In this document: positions 8,269-17,127 of the stretch, piece after piece
How positions within the stretch are numbered: the first letter of the stretch is position 1
Layout of the letters: every line of letters begins with the position of its first letter
DNA from: Myxococcota bacterium
Lineage (GTDB): Bacteria; Myxococcota_A; UBA796
Assembly (NCBI GenBank): GCA_029251165.1
Contig: JAQXDW010000007.1
Span: 62,001 to 126,000, forward strand
Length of the DNA: 64,000 nucleotides
Reading direction: 5' to 3'
The notes under the pieces: generated by a model
What the model was told of the DNA's origin: nothing
What the model saw: only the letters and a program-made list of their open reading frames with translations
The model's database searches: none
Program-made: the position numbers and the translations under genes

Positions 8269-9384
8269 ATGCTAACCCTCACCCTGATCTCCGCCACCCT
8301 CGCTGGCGAGCTCGCCGCTGTCGGTGGTGAGAACCTCGACAGCGATGAGCGCCTCGACAGCGATGAGCGCCTCGACGTCACACTCGCTGACGGCGATGCC
8401 ATCATCAACGGTGAGTCCGCCACCACGGACGACTACCCGATGACCGGCGGGATGCTGATGCGTGCAGACATCGAGATCTGGGGGTCCACATCCTCCGTCA
8501 GCACCATCGTCTGCTCCTCCACCCTCATCGCGCCCGATGTCGTCCTGCTCGCAGCACACTGCCTCGATGACTACGCGCTCACGTACGGCATGGGCGAGGT
8601 CAACAACAAGGAGCTCCAGTGGTCTCGCCAGGCCGACCTCACCGCCTGGGACGGCTCCGGCGCGAACCCGGACTGGCCAGCGGACGCCGTGGCGGTCATC
8701 GACACCGTGATGCACGAGGACTTTGATCTCACCGCGATGGCGATCGGCATCGCTGAAAACGACGACATCGCGCTGATGTTCCTCGCGGAGGCTGTCACGG
8801 ATGTCGAGCCCGCATACCTGCCGACCCTCGACGAGGCCACCCAGCTCGAAGAAGGCCTGGAGGTCGCGGTGGTCGGCTGGGGCCAGCAGATCGCGACCGA
8901 CTTCTTCGAGCAGCCCGAGCCGGGCGACTATGCCATCAAGATGATGGGCTACTCCGTCCTCAACGAGCTTGGCGACTACGAGCTTCAGGTCGGCGCAGTG
9001 GCAGAGGATGTCCGGAAGTGCCACGGCGACTCCGGCGGCCCGACCTTCCTCGACATCGAGACCGACAGCATCGAGTCCATGCGGCTCATCGGGGTCACCA
9101 GCCACGCCTACGATGAGTCCGACTGTGACTCCAAGGGCGGCGTCGACACCCGAGTCGATGCCTACCTCGACTGGATCGACAACGAGATGGTCACCCGATG
9201 CCAGGACGGCACCCGAGTCTGGTGTGAGACAGAGGGAATCCTCGCAGCACCGGTCGCCGAGGCCAGCACCGATGACGACGCCGACGCCGGCGGCAAGCGC
9301 TCCGGCTGCAGCGTCGTCCCGGTCTCTCCAGCCCTCGCCCCGATGCTGCTGAGCCTCGTGGTCGTCTTCCGCCGCCGCAGCTGA
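8269..9384 (+). CDS. Secreted trypsin-like serine protease with MYXO-CTERM-like anchor
   Basis: 371 residues. I chose the ATG at 8269 because a signal peptide (MLTLTLISATLAGELA) begins there; the same frame opens 57 bases earlier. The chymotrypsin-fold triad is visible: LLAAHC (His97), NDDIAL (Asp166) and CHGDSGGP (Ser255), with INGESATTDDYP as a likely activation/N-terminal region. The tail (acidic spacer, GGKRSGC, hydrophobic stretch, final FRRRS) has the Gly-Cys/TM/Arg pattern of MYXO-CTERM sorting signals, suggesting surface anchoring. An exact 18-bp tandem duplication (8338-8373) repeats six residues in the propeptide. Confidence 0.92.
   Translation: MLTLTLISATLAGELAAVGGENLDSDERLDSDERLDVTLADGDAIINGESATTDDYPMTGGMLMRADIEIWGSTSSVSTIVCSSTLIAPDVVLLAAHCLDDYALTYGMGEVNNKELQWSRQADLTAWDGSGANPDWPADAVAVIDTVMHEDFDLTAMAIGIAENDDIALMFLAEAVTDVEPAYLPTLDEATQLEEGLEVAVVGWGQQIATDFFEQPEPGDYAIKMMGYSVLNELGDYELQVGAVAEDVRKCHGDSGGPTFLDIETDSIESMRLIGVTSHAYDESDCDSKGGVDTRVDAYLDWIDNEMVTRCQDGTRVWCETEGILAAPVAEASTDDDADAGGKRSGCSVVPVSPALAPMLLSLVVVFRRRS
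8338..8373 (+). repeat. 18-bp exact tandem repeat inside the protease propeptide
   Basis: The unit gacagcgatgagcgcctc occurs twice back to back and encodes DSDERL-DSDERL, between the signal peptide and the catalytic domain. It keeps the frame and lengthens an acidic spacer by six residues. Confidence 0.95.
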
Positions 9385-9402
9385 GCGGATACGGAGGTCA
9401 CG

Positions 9403-10302
9403 ATGCGCCTCCTGCTCCCCGTCTTGCTCCTCAGCACCGGCTGCTCCCTGTCTAAGATCGGCATGCATGCCATCGCCTGGCAGGCACACCGGACCGGAAT
9501 GGAAGCACACACCCTGGTCGCTGGAGAGCACACCGTCCGCTACTGGATGGGTGGGCAGGGGCCGCCGGTCTTGTTGATCCACGGCTTCGGCGGAGACGGC
9601 CTGGCCACCTGGAGCCGACAGCTCGACGACTTCACCGCAGAGCACACCGTCATCGTCCCTGATCTGCTGTGGTTCGGGGCGTCGCACTCGCAGGCTCAGC
9701 CCACCCTCACCCATCAGGCAGAGGCACAGCTCGCGCTGCTCGACGCGCTGGAGCTCACGGCGGTCGATGTCGTCGGGATCTCATACGGCGGCTTCGTCAC
9801 GCTGCGGCTGTATCAGCTCGCTGAGGACCGCTTCAATCGGTTGGTTATCGTCGACAGTCCCGGTCCACTGTTCTCCGATGAAGACGCCGAGGCGCTCGCG
9901 GATCGCTTCGGTGTAGCGGAGCCGGAGGAGCTGTTTGTTCCGCAGACTCCCGCAGCCGTCGGCGCGCTCATCGGGCTGGCTTACTATGAAGAGAAGCACT
10001 ACCCACGCTTCCTGCTCCGAGACATCCAGCGCAACCTGTTCGCAGACCACCACGATGCGCTGCGGGGTCTCCTGGCAGACCTCTCGACCAACCGCGACCT
10101 GCTTGCACCCAGCACCCTCACCGTCCCGCCGGCGAGCCTGGTCGTCTGGGGCAGCCACGACAGGGTCTTTCCTCCTCCCATCGGGGCCTCCCTCGCTGAG
10201 CTGCTCGATGCAGAGCTGGTCACGATTCAGCAGGCCGCTCACGCGCCCCAGATCGAGCGGCCAGAGTCCTTCAATCAGGCCGTCCTGGAGTACCTGCGTT
10301 GA
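9403..10302 (+). CDS. Alpha/beta-hydrolase lipoprotein
   Basis: 299 residues with a lipoprotein signal (LLLSTGCS, Cys about residue 13). The hydrolase core is clear: oxyanion strand VLLIHGFGGDG, nucleophile elbow GISYGG (Ser127), an acid in WGSHDRVF and a histidine in QAAHAPQ, so the triad is complete. The closest familiar group is the C-C bond hydrolase/haloperoxidase-like esterases; the substrate is unknown. A good GGAGG site lies before the ATG. The stop overlaps the next gene's TTG start, so it is co-translated with the kinase that follows. Confidence 0.9.
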   Translation: MRLLLPVLLLSTGCSLSKIGMHAIAWQAHRTGMEAHTLVAGEHTVRYWMGGQGPPVLLIHGFGGDGLATWSRQLDDFTAEHTVIVPDLLWFGASHSQAQPTLTHQAEAQLALLDALELTAVDVVGISYGGFVTLRLYQLAEDRFNRLVIVDSPGPLFSDEDAEALADRFGVAEPEELFVPQTPAAVGALIGLAYYEEKHYPRFLLRDIQRNLFADHHDALRGLLADLSTNRDLLAPSTLTVPPASLVVWGSHDRVFPPPIGASLAELLDAELVTIQQAAHAPQIERPESFNQAVLEYLR

Positions 10303-11126
10303 GCGAAGATGTTCCGGTTCCCGATCAGATTGGTCCCTACCGAATCATCCGGCTCGCAGGCAAGGGCGGGTACGCGCGGGTCTACCTCGGTGAAGACAAG
10401 GACGGGCGCCCCTATGCCGTCAAGCTCCACTTCCGAAACCGGAAGAAAGCCCTCAAGCGCTTCTACCGAGAGTTCACCATCCTCAGCGAGCAGCGCTACC
10501 GGTCCGTGCCGCGCGCCTATCAGTTCGGAGAGAAAGACGGCGCACCGTGGATGAGCATGAGCTGGATTCCCGGTGAGACTGCGATCACAGATGTCCGTGC
10601 GTTTGGGCAGGCGGGCTCGACCACCCGAATCTACCGCGCGCGTCGGATCTTGATCGGAGTGGCGGATGCGCTGGACTACCTCCATCGCCAGAACATCCTG
10701 CACTGCGACATCAAGCCATCCAATGTCCTCGTCCAGCCCAACGGCTCCATTACCCTGGTGGACTTCGGCGCCGCGCGGTGGATGAACCAGGCAGCCGGCG
10801 TGGCAGAGGGAATCCGGTTCGTGGGAACCCGAAGCTATGCCTCGCTAGAGCTGCTCACCGCCAAGCCGACCGATCCCCGCAGCGACCTGTTCTCCGTGGG
10901 TGTCATGGCCTACAAGCTGCTCACGGGTCGTCGTCCCTATAAGCGCGGAGATGCCCATACTTCAGTCGATGTCCTCCTCGACGCCACCCCAACGCCGCCA
11001 GCGGAGTGGTGCCCGGAGATTTCCCGCGAGCTGTCTGAGCTCGTGCTGGAATTAATGTCACTTCAGGCAGAGAAGCGACCCCAGAGCGCAGCAGCCGTCT
11101 CCCAGCGGCTCAAGCAAATACCCTGA
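10299..11126 (+). CDS. Soluble Ser/Thr protein kinase
   Basis: 275 residues covering just a Hanks-type catalytic domain, with no membrane segment or sensor domain. Motifs are intact: GKGGYARVY loop, Lys42 in AVKLHF, catalytic loop HCDIKPSN (Asp137), DFG (Asp155), and DLFSVGVMAYKLLTG. The APE motif reads SLE, a common variant. The start is TTG at 10299, overlapping the hydrolase stop (TTGA). It lies about 2 kb from the kinase-like gene that has lost its DFG aspartate, so it could supply activity to that pathway (inference only). Confidence 0.9.
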   Translation: MSEDVPVPDQIGPYRIIRLAGKGGYARVYLGEDKDGRPYAVKLHFRNRKKALKRFYREFTILSEQRYRSVPRAYQFGEKDGAPWMSMSWIPGETAITDVRAFGQAGSTTRIYRARRILIGVADALDYLHRQNILHCDIKPSNVLVQPNGSITLVDFGAARWMNQAAGVAEGIRFVGTRSYASLELLTAKPTDPRSDLFSVGVMAYKLLTGRRPYKRGDAHTSVDVLLDATPTPPAEWCPEISRELSELVLELMSLQAEKRPQSAAAVSQRLKQIP

Positions 11127-11146
11127 ACGCTTGAATAGGGTCAACT

Positions 11147-11164
11147 TATGTCCTTTAGGACATA
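11147..11164. promoter_or_regulatory. Perfect 8-bp inverted repeat (operator-like) upstream of the orphan gene at 11234
   Basis: tatgtcct-tt-aggacata is a perfect palindrome with a two-base spacer in an unusually AT-rich stretch. A third half-site-like gtgtcc follows at 11168-11173. It sits about 70 bases before the ATG at 11234 and just after the kinase stop, the right place for a dimeric regulator. The short loop and lack of a T-run make a terminator unlikely. Confidence 0.6.
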
Positions 11165-11233
11165 TAGTGTCCGAAAAGTGCCGTGAGTCCGCTGCAAAAG
11201 GGCTAAGAATTGGTATCAACCGTGGGAGATATC

Positions 11234-11938
11234 ATGCGCGCACTTCGAGTCCAGCAGGTCCAGACCATGCCTCGCATCGCCATGCACAAGCTCGGGCTGT
11301 ACACGACCGCAGATGCCCGACAGCGAAGGGCGATCGTAAAGAACCAGAAGCGACCTCGTGAGTTCTCTTCGATGCGCTACTTCGATGCGCGTGAAGCCAT
11401 GATCGATCACCTCCTCGACGGTGAGACGGATCCCTCCGCGCTGTTCCTGGTCATCGAGTACCTCGCCAGCGGCTACCTTGGCTCCACCTGGGCCTCCCAG
11501 AATGCTGCGCTGTGCATCGAGGCGCTGTCCCACTTCTTGAAGTGGCAGGACTACACCCCCTGGAGGCGGATGAAGCTGGCGCGAGGGCCGGAGAGCCCGC
11601 CACCAGTCGACCTGTGCGGGGTCTGGGTTGACGTCGGTCCCGACATCATCCTGAGGGGTGAGAACCGCAACGGGCGACCAATTGTTGGTGCATTGAAGCT
11701 GCACCTCTCAAAGACTCAGCCCCTCGATGCCGAGTCCGGTCAGAACATCGCAGCGCTCTTGCACCACTACGCCTCCAGCACGCTGGCTCGCCCCGGCGAG
11801 ACCGCCAGCGCCGGTCGATGCATGGTGTGGGATGTCTTCTCCGGCACCCTGCACTCCGCTCCGAAGGCAAACCTCACTCGCCTCCATGTGATGGAGGCAT
11901 GCTGTGAAGAGATCGCGTTTCGGTGGCCGGCTGCGTAG
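11234..11938 (+). CDS. Uncharacterised protein, possible mobile accessory gene
   Basis: 234 residues from the ATG at 11234, chosen because GGAG lies six bases ahead; a TTG at 11210 is in frame. No signal peptide or membrane helix. The N-terminal part is basic (ARQRRAIVKNQKRPREF), the middle is helical, and residues about 125-170 contain VDVGPDIILRG and ALKLHLSK, which could be a PD-(D/E)xK-like beta core, though this is only a resemblance. I have an unverified impression that proteins with a similar basic RRAIV..QK segment occur scattered in alphaproteobacterial genomes. Its own AT-rich promoter region with a palindrome, and lack of operon partners, suggest an independently regulated acquired gene. 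Confidence 0.75.
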   Translation: MRALRVQQVQTMPRIAMHKLGLYTTADARQRRAIVKNQKRPREFSSMRYFDAREAMIDHLLDGETDPSALFLVIEYLASGYLGSTWASQNAALCIEALSHFLKWQDYTPWRRMKLARGPESPPPVDLCGVWVDVGPDIILRGENRNGRPIVGALKLHLSKTQPLDAESGQNIAALLHHYASSTLARPGETASAGRCMVWDVFSGTLHSAPKANLTRLHVMEACCEEIAFRWPAA

Positions 11939-11965
11939 CTCAGCACCGCTGCGACATGCCGGTGA

Positions 11966-13000
11966 CTACAGCACGACCCGCAGCCCGACGTGCCCTCCGA
12001 AGCTCTCGTTGAGCCCAACATTGAGCTGGCCGTACGCCTTGATGAAGAGGATATCTGCCTGAAGCCCCGCAAACAGCCGCGGGACCACATCGTCCGCGAT
12101 GCCCTCACCGTCCAGCGAGACCGAGATGTCACCGAGGGTCTCGGTGCTGCCGAAGGCGGAGGCAGAGATGTCACCGCCCAGAGAGATGTCGCTGGTGGCG
12201 CGCCCGACGTTGACGATGTCCGCGCCGCCGCCGACGTACAGGGTCGTGACGAGGATCCGAATGTTGGTGGACACCTCCACAGGGATGGTATCGGAGACCG
12301 AGGTGATGTCGTAGGTGCCCAGGGCATCCCACTTCAGATCGACGCCATCCTGCTGGGTCTCGACCGGCAGCTTGCTGGAGAGGCTCATCACATAGCCCGA
12401 CAGCTCATACCCGCTGGTCAGGGCAAGACCGCCCCACTCCAGCGCAGCGGATATCCGGGGCTTGAAGACCTGGAACTGCAGGTGGGCGCCGTAGTTGTAG
12501 ACCGAGGCGTCGAAGCTCTCACCGGAGGTACCCAGCACCAAGCCGTTGGCGTAGAGTCGGAACCGACTCAGCGGACTGTCTTCGTTTCCAAAGCCAAGGT
12601 TTATGCCCACCATCGCGGAGGCCGAGAGGCTGAAGCCGCCCTCTGGAACGCTGTAGTCACCGCGCCCGAAGCTCGCCCCGACGCCGTTGACCGCGGTGCC
12701 GAACGAGCCGCCGAACACAAACCGCTTGGGGTTGGAGGCATAGTCGACCCCCATCCCCTTGGTCGCGAGGGCTGCCGCGTTCGCCATGTCTTCCAAGAAG
12801 GCGGTCTGATCCCCGATGTTGAGCTGATCGCTGACGGCACTGTTCAGGTTATCTTCCAGACCATTGACGTCGAGGTTGTACTCCTTGGCTTTCGCAGCGT
12901 CGAGGTTGATGTCGATAGACTGCGCATGGGCAAGGGACGGCGTGAGCATCCACAGACTCAGGCATCCGCCTACCAGCACCACGATGGTTGAATTTCGCAT
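11966..13000 (-). CDS. Predicted outer-membrane beta-barrel-like protein
   Basis: 344 residues with a clear Sec signal peptide (cleavage after AHA near residue 26). After a helical N-terminal region (about 27-100), the rest is alternating polar/hydrophobic segments rich in Gly, Ser and aromatic residues (FSLSASAMVGINLGFG, FRLYANGLVLG), and the last strand ends HVGLRVVL. That pattern suits an outer-membrane barrel, although the C-terminal residue is not phenylalanine. No family was recognised. It is transcribed alone; about 265 bases upstream hold its promoter. Confidence 0.7.
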   Translation of the reverse strand: MRNSTIVVLVGGCLSLWMLTPSLAHAQSIDINLDAAKAKEYNLDVNGLEDNLNSAVSDQLNIGDQTAFLEDMANAAALATKGMGVDYASNPKRFVFGGSFGTAVNGVGASFGRGDYSVPEGGFSLSASAMVGINLGFGNEDSPLSRFRLYANGLVLGTSGESFDASVYNYGAHLQFQVFKPRISAALEWGGLALTSGYELSGYVMSLSSKLPVETQQDGVDLKWDALGTYDITSVSDTIPVEVSTNIRILVTTLYVGGGADIVNVGRATSDISLGGDISASAFGSTETLGDISVSLDGEGIADDVVPRLFAGLQADILFIKAYGQLNVGLNESFGGHVGLRVVL

Positions 13001-13266
13001 GTGTCCTCCAGACTGACTTCACCTTAGGGCGGCATACAGGACAGCGGCAAATCCAGACGCCGCACACCAGCCTGTGAGGGTCCCACTGGCAGCCTCGTCG
13101 TGCCCGTCTCCTCGACCCGTCAGCCCCAAGATACACCCACAGCCCGACGAGTCAGGCATCACGCTTCGATGCCCCCTGGGCGTCGTGACACGGCACGCCT
13201 GAGGGTGCTGGAGTCATAGAGCACACCCGGTAACGGCCAGCTTCACAGGCTCATGATTGCGGCCCG
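13001..13266. other. Intergenic region with no gene recognised
   Basis: Lies between the start of the barrel-like protein and the stop of the lipoprotein gene, both leftward. Short open frames here have no ribosome site or recognisable protein character. It presumably holds the barrel gene's promoter and the lipoprotein gene's 3' end. Confidence 0.4.
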
Positions 13267-13779
13267 TCAGGGAACCGTGAGGGCCTCAAACGTACCCATC
13301 GACCAGTTGTTGTAGCCGTGGTTGTGGATGTGGAAGGTGATCTCCTCTCCCTCCGCGATGTCGCGAGGTGCCGAGAGGACGCTGGGGCGGACCTCGGCAT
13401 CCGCCGGGATCTCGATAAATTCTTCGACCAAGACCTCTCCGCCGACGCTGATCGCAACATGCCCCTCGGCCCCGTAGTCCGTCGACCAGAGATCGAGGTA
13501 CCAATAGACGATCGTCAGCTCATCTCCCTCACGCACCCCATGGAGTGCTGGCTGGGAGAAGGTTCCGTAGGGACACAGCTCAGTGTCGATCTCGAAGTAT
13601 GGCCCCTCGACCTCGTATCCGAGCGCCGAGCACGCTGCGTCTGCCGGCCGGTCATCCCAGGGGTCTTCGGAAGAACCCAGGAGCACCCAGGCCTCTGCCT
13701 CGATGAGAGAGACGTCCACTGGCTCCGCCTCGGGCTCCTCATCGACGCAGGCCAGCATCATCAGCATCATCGTCCACAT
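13267..13779 (-). CDS. Small lipoprotein, function unknown
   Basis: 170 residues. The ATG at 13779 is preferred because it begins a short lipoprotein signal (MWTMMLMMLACVDEE, Cys12); an extended frame starts further upstream but would bury this signal. The mature part is acidic and rich in aromatic and beta-type segments (ELTIVYWYLDLW, EEITFHIHNHGYNNWSMG) resembling a small beta sandwich. It is divergent from the HD/kinase gene with only 49 bases between start codons. No family recognised. Confidence 0.72.
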   Translation of the reverse strand: MWTMMLMMLACVDEEPEAEPVDVSLIEAEAWVLLGSSEDPWDDRPADAACSALGYEVEGPYFEIDTELCPYGTFSQPALHGVREGDELTIVYWYLDLWSTDYGAEGHVAISVGGEVLVEEFIEIPADAEVRPSVLSAPRDIAEGEEITFHIHNHGYNNWSMGTFEALTVP

Positions 13780-13828
13780 GCTACCCAGATACCCGAGATG
13801 TTCCCTTGCTGCTACTGATGGTTCGCTC

Positions 13829-14962
13829 ATGTCCTGGTTCCTGAACACTCCGACGGCTCCTGGCTGGAAGCTTGACTGGCCGGCCATTGCAGAGGCGCTC
13901 TCTTGGGTCGCGGCGATGAGCAGCTGCGCACCGAAACCGGGGCACTACGCAGAAGGCACTGTGCGCGCTCACACGCGAATGGTGTGCGAGGCGCTGGTCG
14001 AAAACCCCTGCTGGCGAGCGCTGCCTGTAGCCGACCGCGACGCGGTGTTTGCTGCCGCCCTGCTGTGCAATGTCGCCGGTTCGCTAGCTGCGGTAACGGC
14101 TTCTGATCGGGAAATTTCCGCCCCACGTAGCGCTCGGCAGGATTCGATCCTGGCCCGCGGACTTCTGTGGCGGGTGGGGGTCTCCGCAGAGATCCGTGAG
14201 CAGGTCTGCGGCATGATCCAGTGGCATCAGGCTCCACACGACTGGATCGGCCAGCCCGATCCGCTCCGCGCCCTCATCTGGGCCAGCCAGACGACCCGGT
14301 GCGATCACGTCGCGATGCTGTGTACAGCAGACGTTGAGGGACGGAGCAGCGGTGACAGTGCGCGCCTGCAAGAGAGAATCGCCCGGTTTGAGCGGCTCGC
14401 GAAGGAAGAGCACTGCCTCACGCAGCCGTGGCCGTTCACCAGCGCACATGCGCGCTTTCTGTGGTTCCGCGACCCCCAGCGCGACCCCCGGCAGGCAGCC
14501 TGCGACGACACCCGAGGTGAGGTGGTGATGATGAGCGGGCTGCCCGGCGCAGGCAAGGACACCTGGATCGCAGCGAACCGGCCCGACCATCCGGTCGTCT
14601 CTCTCGACGCGATCCGCGCGGAGCTGTCCGTCCACCCCTCCGAGAACCAGCGCCGGGTCATCCAGCTTGCCCGAGCGCGCGCACGGGAGCACCTCCGGCT
14701 CGGCGCTCCGCTCGTCTGGAACGCCACCACCCTGACCCGCCAGGCTCGCGAGCCTCTCCTCAGGCTGCTTGCAGACTACAGCGTGACCATCCAGGCCGTC
14801 TGCATCGAGGCACCACCGGAGATCTTGTTTGCACAGAACGCTGCGCGTGAGGCATCGGTTCCCCGCACGGTCATCGATCGAATGGTCTCTCACTGGCAGC
14901 CCCCCGACACCAGCGAGGTTCATGCGATTCAGCGGGTCGGTGGGCGCAAGAGGTCTCCGTAG
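13829..14962 (+). CDS. Degenerate HD domain fused to polynucleotide-kinase-like P-loop kinase
   Basis: 377 residues. The C-terminal half is a P-loop phosphotransferase of the polynucleotide kinase/zeta-toxin-like group: Walker A GLPGAGKD (237-244), a DAIRAEL aspartate after the second strand, and a VIQLARARAREHL helix. The N-terminal part resembles the HD domain that accompanies such kinases in RNA-repair-type proteins, with a late WHQAP histidine, but the HD pair expected in the LLHDxGK position is LLCNVAG (Cys80-Asn81). Phosphohydrolase activity is therefore probably lost. Likely acts on nucleic-acid 5' ends (inference). The ATG at 13829 starts before the HD-like part. The last 34 bases overlap the convergent membrane-protein gene. 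Confidence 0.8.
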   Translation: MSWFLNTPTAPGWKLDWPAIAEALSWVAAMSSCAPKPGHYAEGTVRAHTRMVCEALVENPCWRALPVADRDAVFAAALLCNVAGSLAAVTASDREISAPRSARQDSILARGLLWRVGVSAEIREQVCGMIQWHQAPHDWIGQPDPLRALIWASQTTRCDHVAMLCTADVEGRSSGDSARLQERIARFERLAKEEHCLTQPWPFTSAHARFLWFRDPQRDPRQAACDDTRGEVVMMSGLPGAGKDTWIAANRPDHPVVSLDAIRAELSVHPSENQRRVIQLARARAREHLRLGAPLVWNATTLTRQAREPLLRLLADYSVTIQAVCIEAPPEILFAQNAAREASVPRTVIDRMVSHWQPPDTSEVHAIQRVGGRKRSP

Positions 14963-16284
14963 AGGAGACTCTGACCGTCTCCGATGGCATCGATACAGGC
15001 CGCCCGGAGTCGGGCCGGCGGCTGCTCTGAGCGCCGAGCCATGATGAGGAGCGGACCGAGCAGGAACTGCCGAGAGGGTGTCGGAGTGCGCCAGCCGGCC
15101 CCCGGCGACAGCGGCAGCCCCGGAAGAAGCATCACCGCAAGCAGACCCACCGGAAGCCAGCGCCAGGGGCCGAAGCGGCGTGCGCCCAGCATGCTGACCC
15201 CCACGCCAATCACCACCGCGACACCGGGGGCTGCCAGAGAGAGCTGTCGAAGCTCTGCGCGTCCAAATCGGGCCGCGTCGATCCAAGCCAGCAGGAACGG
15301 CAGGCTGGTGACCGCGAGGATGAGGAGCTTACGGGGCGCTCTGCGCAGACCGATGAGCCCCAGGAGGCCGGCGAGCCCCAGCGGCACGCTCCAGGTGCGA
15401 AGCTGCCAGTCGCTGAGGGCAAATTCCGGAGAGCGGAGCGGAGCCTGGTCAGCGATGGACGCCACGGTCCGCAGCCCGAAGGGCAGCGCCGGCAGGCTTG
15501 TCCAGCCCCAGATGGTTCGGGTCGGCTGTGCGGGGATGCCGTGGTGCCCCCGTGCCTGGCTCTCAGCGAGGGCATCGAGATGGACAGCCTGCCATGCCTG
15601 CTCCTCCAGCGAGACCGCGTCTGCTGGGTAGGCGAGCCGACCGGCCCCCCACGACAGCCCCAGCGCACAGACAACAACGACGATGCGCTGCCGTGCTCCC
15701 GCCGAGCGCATCGCCAGCAGACCCGCGAGACCTGCCAGGGACAGACACCAGACGATGCCCCGCAGGTCCCACAGCGGAGCCAGGAAGATGCCGGCACCCA
15801 CCGCGGCCCCCCCCCACCGATCTGATCGCTGAGCGCCCCAGGCGACCAGGCCGGTGCACAGGGTCAGCCCTCCTGCGATCATTGGGTAGAACGTCAGGTG
15901 ACGAGAGAGCACAGCCAGCGGCGCCATGCCCGCGACCAGGACCGCAGCCGCGACGCCCGCGCTGGCCCCGCCCAGGCTTCCCGCCCACAGCACGAGCCCA
16001 GCGACCAGCATCCCGCAGCCGAGCAGCGCCCCGACGGCCAGGGCATCGATCGCGCCGAGGAGCGGGGTGAGCAGTCCGGCGAGCAGACCGGCGAGGCGGG
16101 AGCGGCGGCGGGGCCACGGGGCATCCTCTGCGGTCAGCCAGGCTGCACCGCCGCAGTAGTCCTCGACGTCTGCGGTGTCGATGATCCCACCGATGAGGTA
16201 GCCGTCCGCCAGAAGCCAGGCCGCAGCCGTGGCCGCGACCACGATCCCGGTCGCGGCGAGCCCGACGCGGACATGATGCCGCAC
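14929..16284 (-). CDS. Multi-pass membrane protein, GT-C-like
   Basis: About 451 residues with ten or more predicted helices. After the first helix an acidic loop (IIDTADVEDYCGG) faces the periplasm, the position of the catalytic Asp in GT-C glycosyltransferases, so it may be a lipid-linked sugar transferase; nothing else fixes a substrate. I prefer the GTG at 16284, twelve bases after the preceding stop, over an upstream ATG that would overlap the zinc-ribbon gene by 55 bases. It is the last gene of a leftward three-gene operon and overlaps the convergent kinase gene by 34 bases. Confidence 0.7.
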   Translation of the reverse strand: MRHHVRVGLAATGIVVAATAAAWLLADGYLIGGIIDTADVEDYCGGAAWLTAEDAPWPRRRSRLAGLLAGLLTPLLGAIDALAVGALLGCGMLVAGLVLWAGSLGGASAGVAAAVLVAGMAPLAVLSRHLTFYPMIAGGLTLCTGLVAWGAQRSDRWGGAAVGAGIFLAPLWDLRGIVWCLSLAGLAGLLAMRSAGARQRIVVVVCALGLSWGAGRLAYPADAVSLEEQAWQAVHLDALAESQARGHHGIPAQPTRTIWGWTSLPALPFGLRTVASIADQAPLRSPEFALSDWQLRTWSVPLGLAGLLGLIGLRRAPRKLLILAVTSLPFLLAWIDAARFGRAELRQLSLAAPGVAVVIGVGVSMLGARRFGPWRWLPVGLLAVMLLPGLPLSPGAGWRTPTPSRQFLLGPLLIMARRSEQPPARLRAACIDAIGDGQSLLYGDLLRPPTR

Positions 16285-16295
16285 AGGGTCTGCGC

Positions 16296-16550
16296 TCAGG
16301 GCTCCATTCCGATGAGGATGCTGTAGTCCAGAAGCACTGTGTGGCCGCATTCGTAGCAGACCATGGTGATCACCGGAGAGCCCATCTCAGCGGTCCGGTA
16401 GCCGGTCACGTAGCCGCGCTCATCGACCCCACACGGTACCAGCCCGAACGGGCCATTCATCGCCCAGTTGTTGGCACCGCAGAGCGTACAGCACGGCTGC
16501 TTCCAGGTCTTCTTGATGTGCCTGGCGACGACCGATGCAAGATCCAGCAT
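16296..16550 (-). CDS. Small zinc-ribbon protein
   Basis: 84 residues with two Cys pairs about 45 residues apart (CTLC and CYEC, preceded by another Cys), as in a treble-clef or ribbon zinc site. No membrane helix. An AGGAGG site is four bases ahead of the ATG at 16550, which overlaps the preceding stop; the GTG just before it is too close to the site. It is coupled to the upstream lipoprotein gene. Function unknown. Confidence 0.72.
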   Translation of the reverse strand: MLDLASVVARHIKKTWKQPCCTLCGANNWAMNGPFGLVPCGVDERGYVTGYRTAEMGSPVITMVCYECGHTVLLDYSILIGMEP

Positions 16551-17065
16551 CACCCCTCCTGTCGAATGAAGGACAGCTCCTGCCCTTGACTGTCGATGAG
16601 AACCAGAGAGCCGTCGTCGTCGAGGCGGATGACGCCCTCGCCCTGCCCCTCGAAGGCCACCCGGAGGGTGTCTCCCTGCTGCGTGATGAGGCTCCAGGCA
16701 ACCACATCCTTGCGCGGGCCGATCTCCATCCGCATCTCCTGCTCAGTGATGACCAGCGCACCGCTCATCTTATCGATCACCTCGGAGATTCCGACGACCT
16801 GTGGCGCGTCTCGGGGCAGGGCCCTCAGCTGACGGAGGGTCTCCAGGTCATCATCAAGCAGCCCAAGGCGACTCAGCTCGGATTCCCCCGGCGCATGCTC
16901 CTGAAGCGCCAGCTCGTAGACCGTCAGGCGACGGCGCTCCTCCTCTGACAGCGAGACGATCCAGGTCCCCAGGAAGGGACTGAGGTTCGCAGTGACCGCC
17001 ACGCTCACGGGCTGTTGCGGACCACACGCCGGACCAAGCAGCACCAGCACCCCCATCCAGACCAT
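16550..17065 (-). CDS. Lipoprotein, function unknown
   Basis: 171 residues beginning at the ATG at 17065, which follows a GGAGG site by five bases. The signal ends in a lipobox (LLGPAC). The mature protein has a predicted helical middle (EEERRRLTVYELALQEH) and a C-terminal part of short beta strands (GALVITEQEMRMEIG, GVIRLDDDGSLVLID), like small calycin-type envelope lipoproteins. First gene of the leftward operon with the zinc-ribbon and membrane proteins. Confidence 0.72.
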   Translation of the reverse strand: MVWMGVLVLLGPACGPQQPVSVAVTANLSPFLGTWIVSLSEEERRRLTVYELALQEHAPGESELSRLGLLDDDLETLRQLRALPRDAPQVVGISEVIDKMSGALVITEQEMRMEIGPRKDVVAWSLITQQGDTLRVAFEGQGEGVIRLDDDGSLVLIDSQGQELSFIRQEG

Positions 17066-17127
17066 GCACACCTCCCCTCATGAAGAGAGCTTATCGCCCT
17101 CTGACGACAGACGGGGGATGAGCAGCC

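Noticed and set aside
8272..9714. Leftward open frame of 480 codons across the protease and hydrolase genes
   Set aside because: Antisense to an intact trypsin triad; contains a repeated EALIAVEALIAVE only because of the 18-bp tandem repeat on the coding strand.
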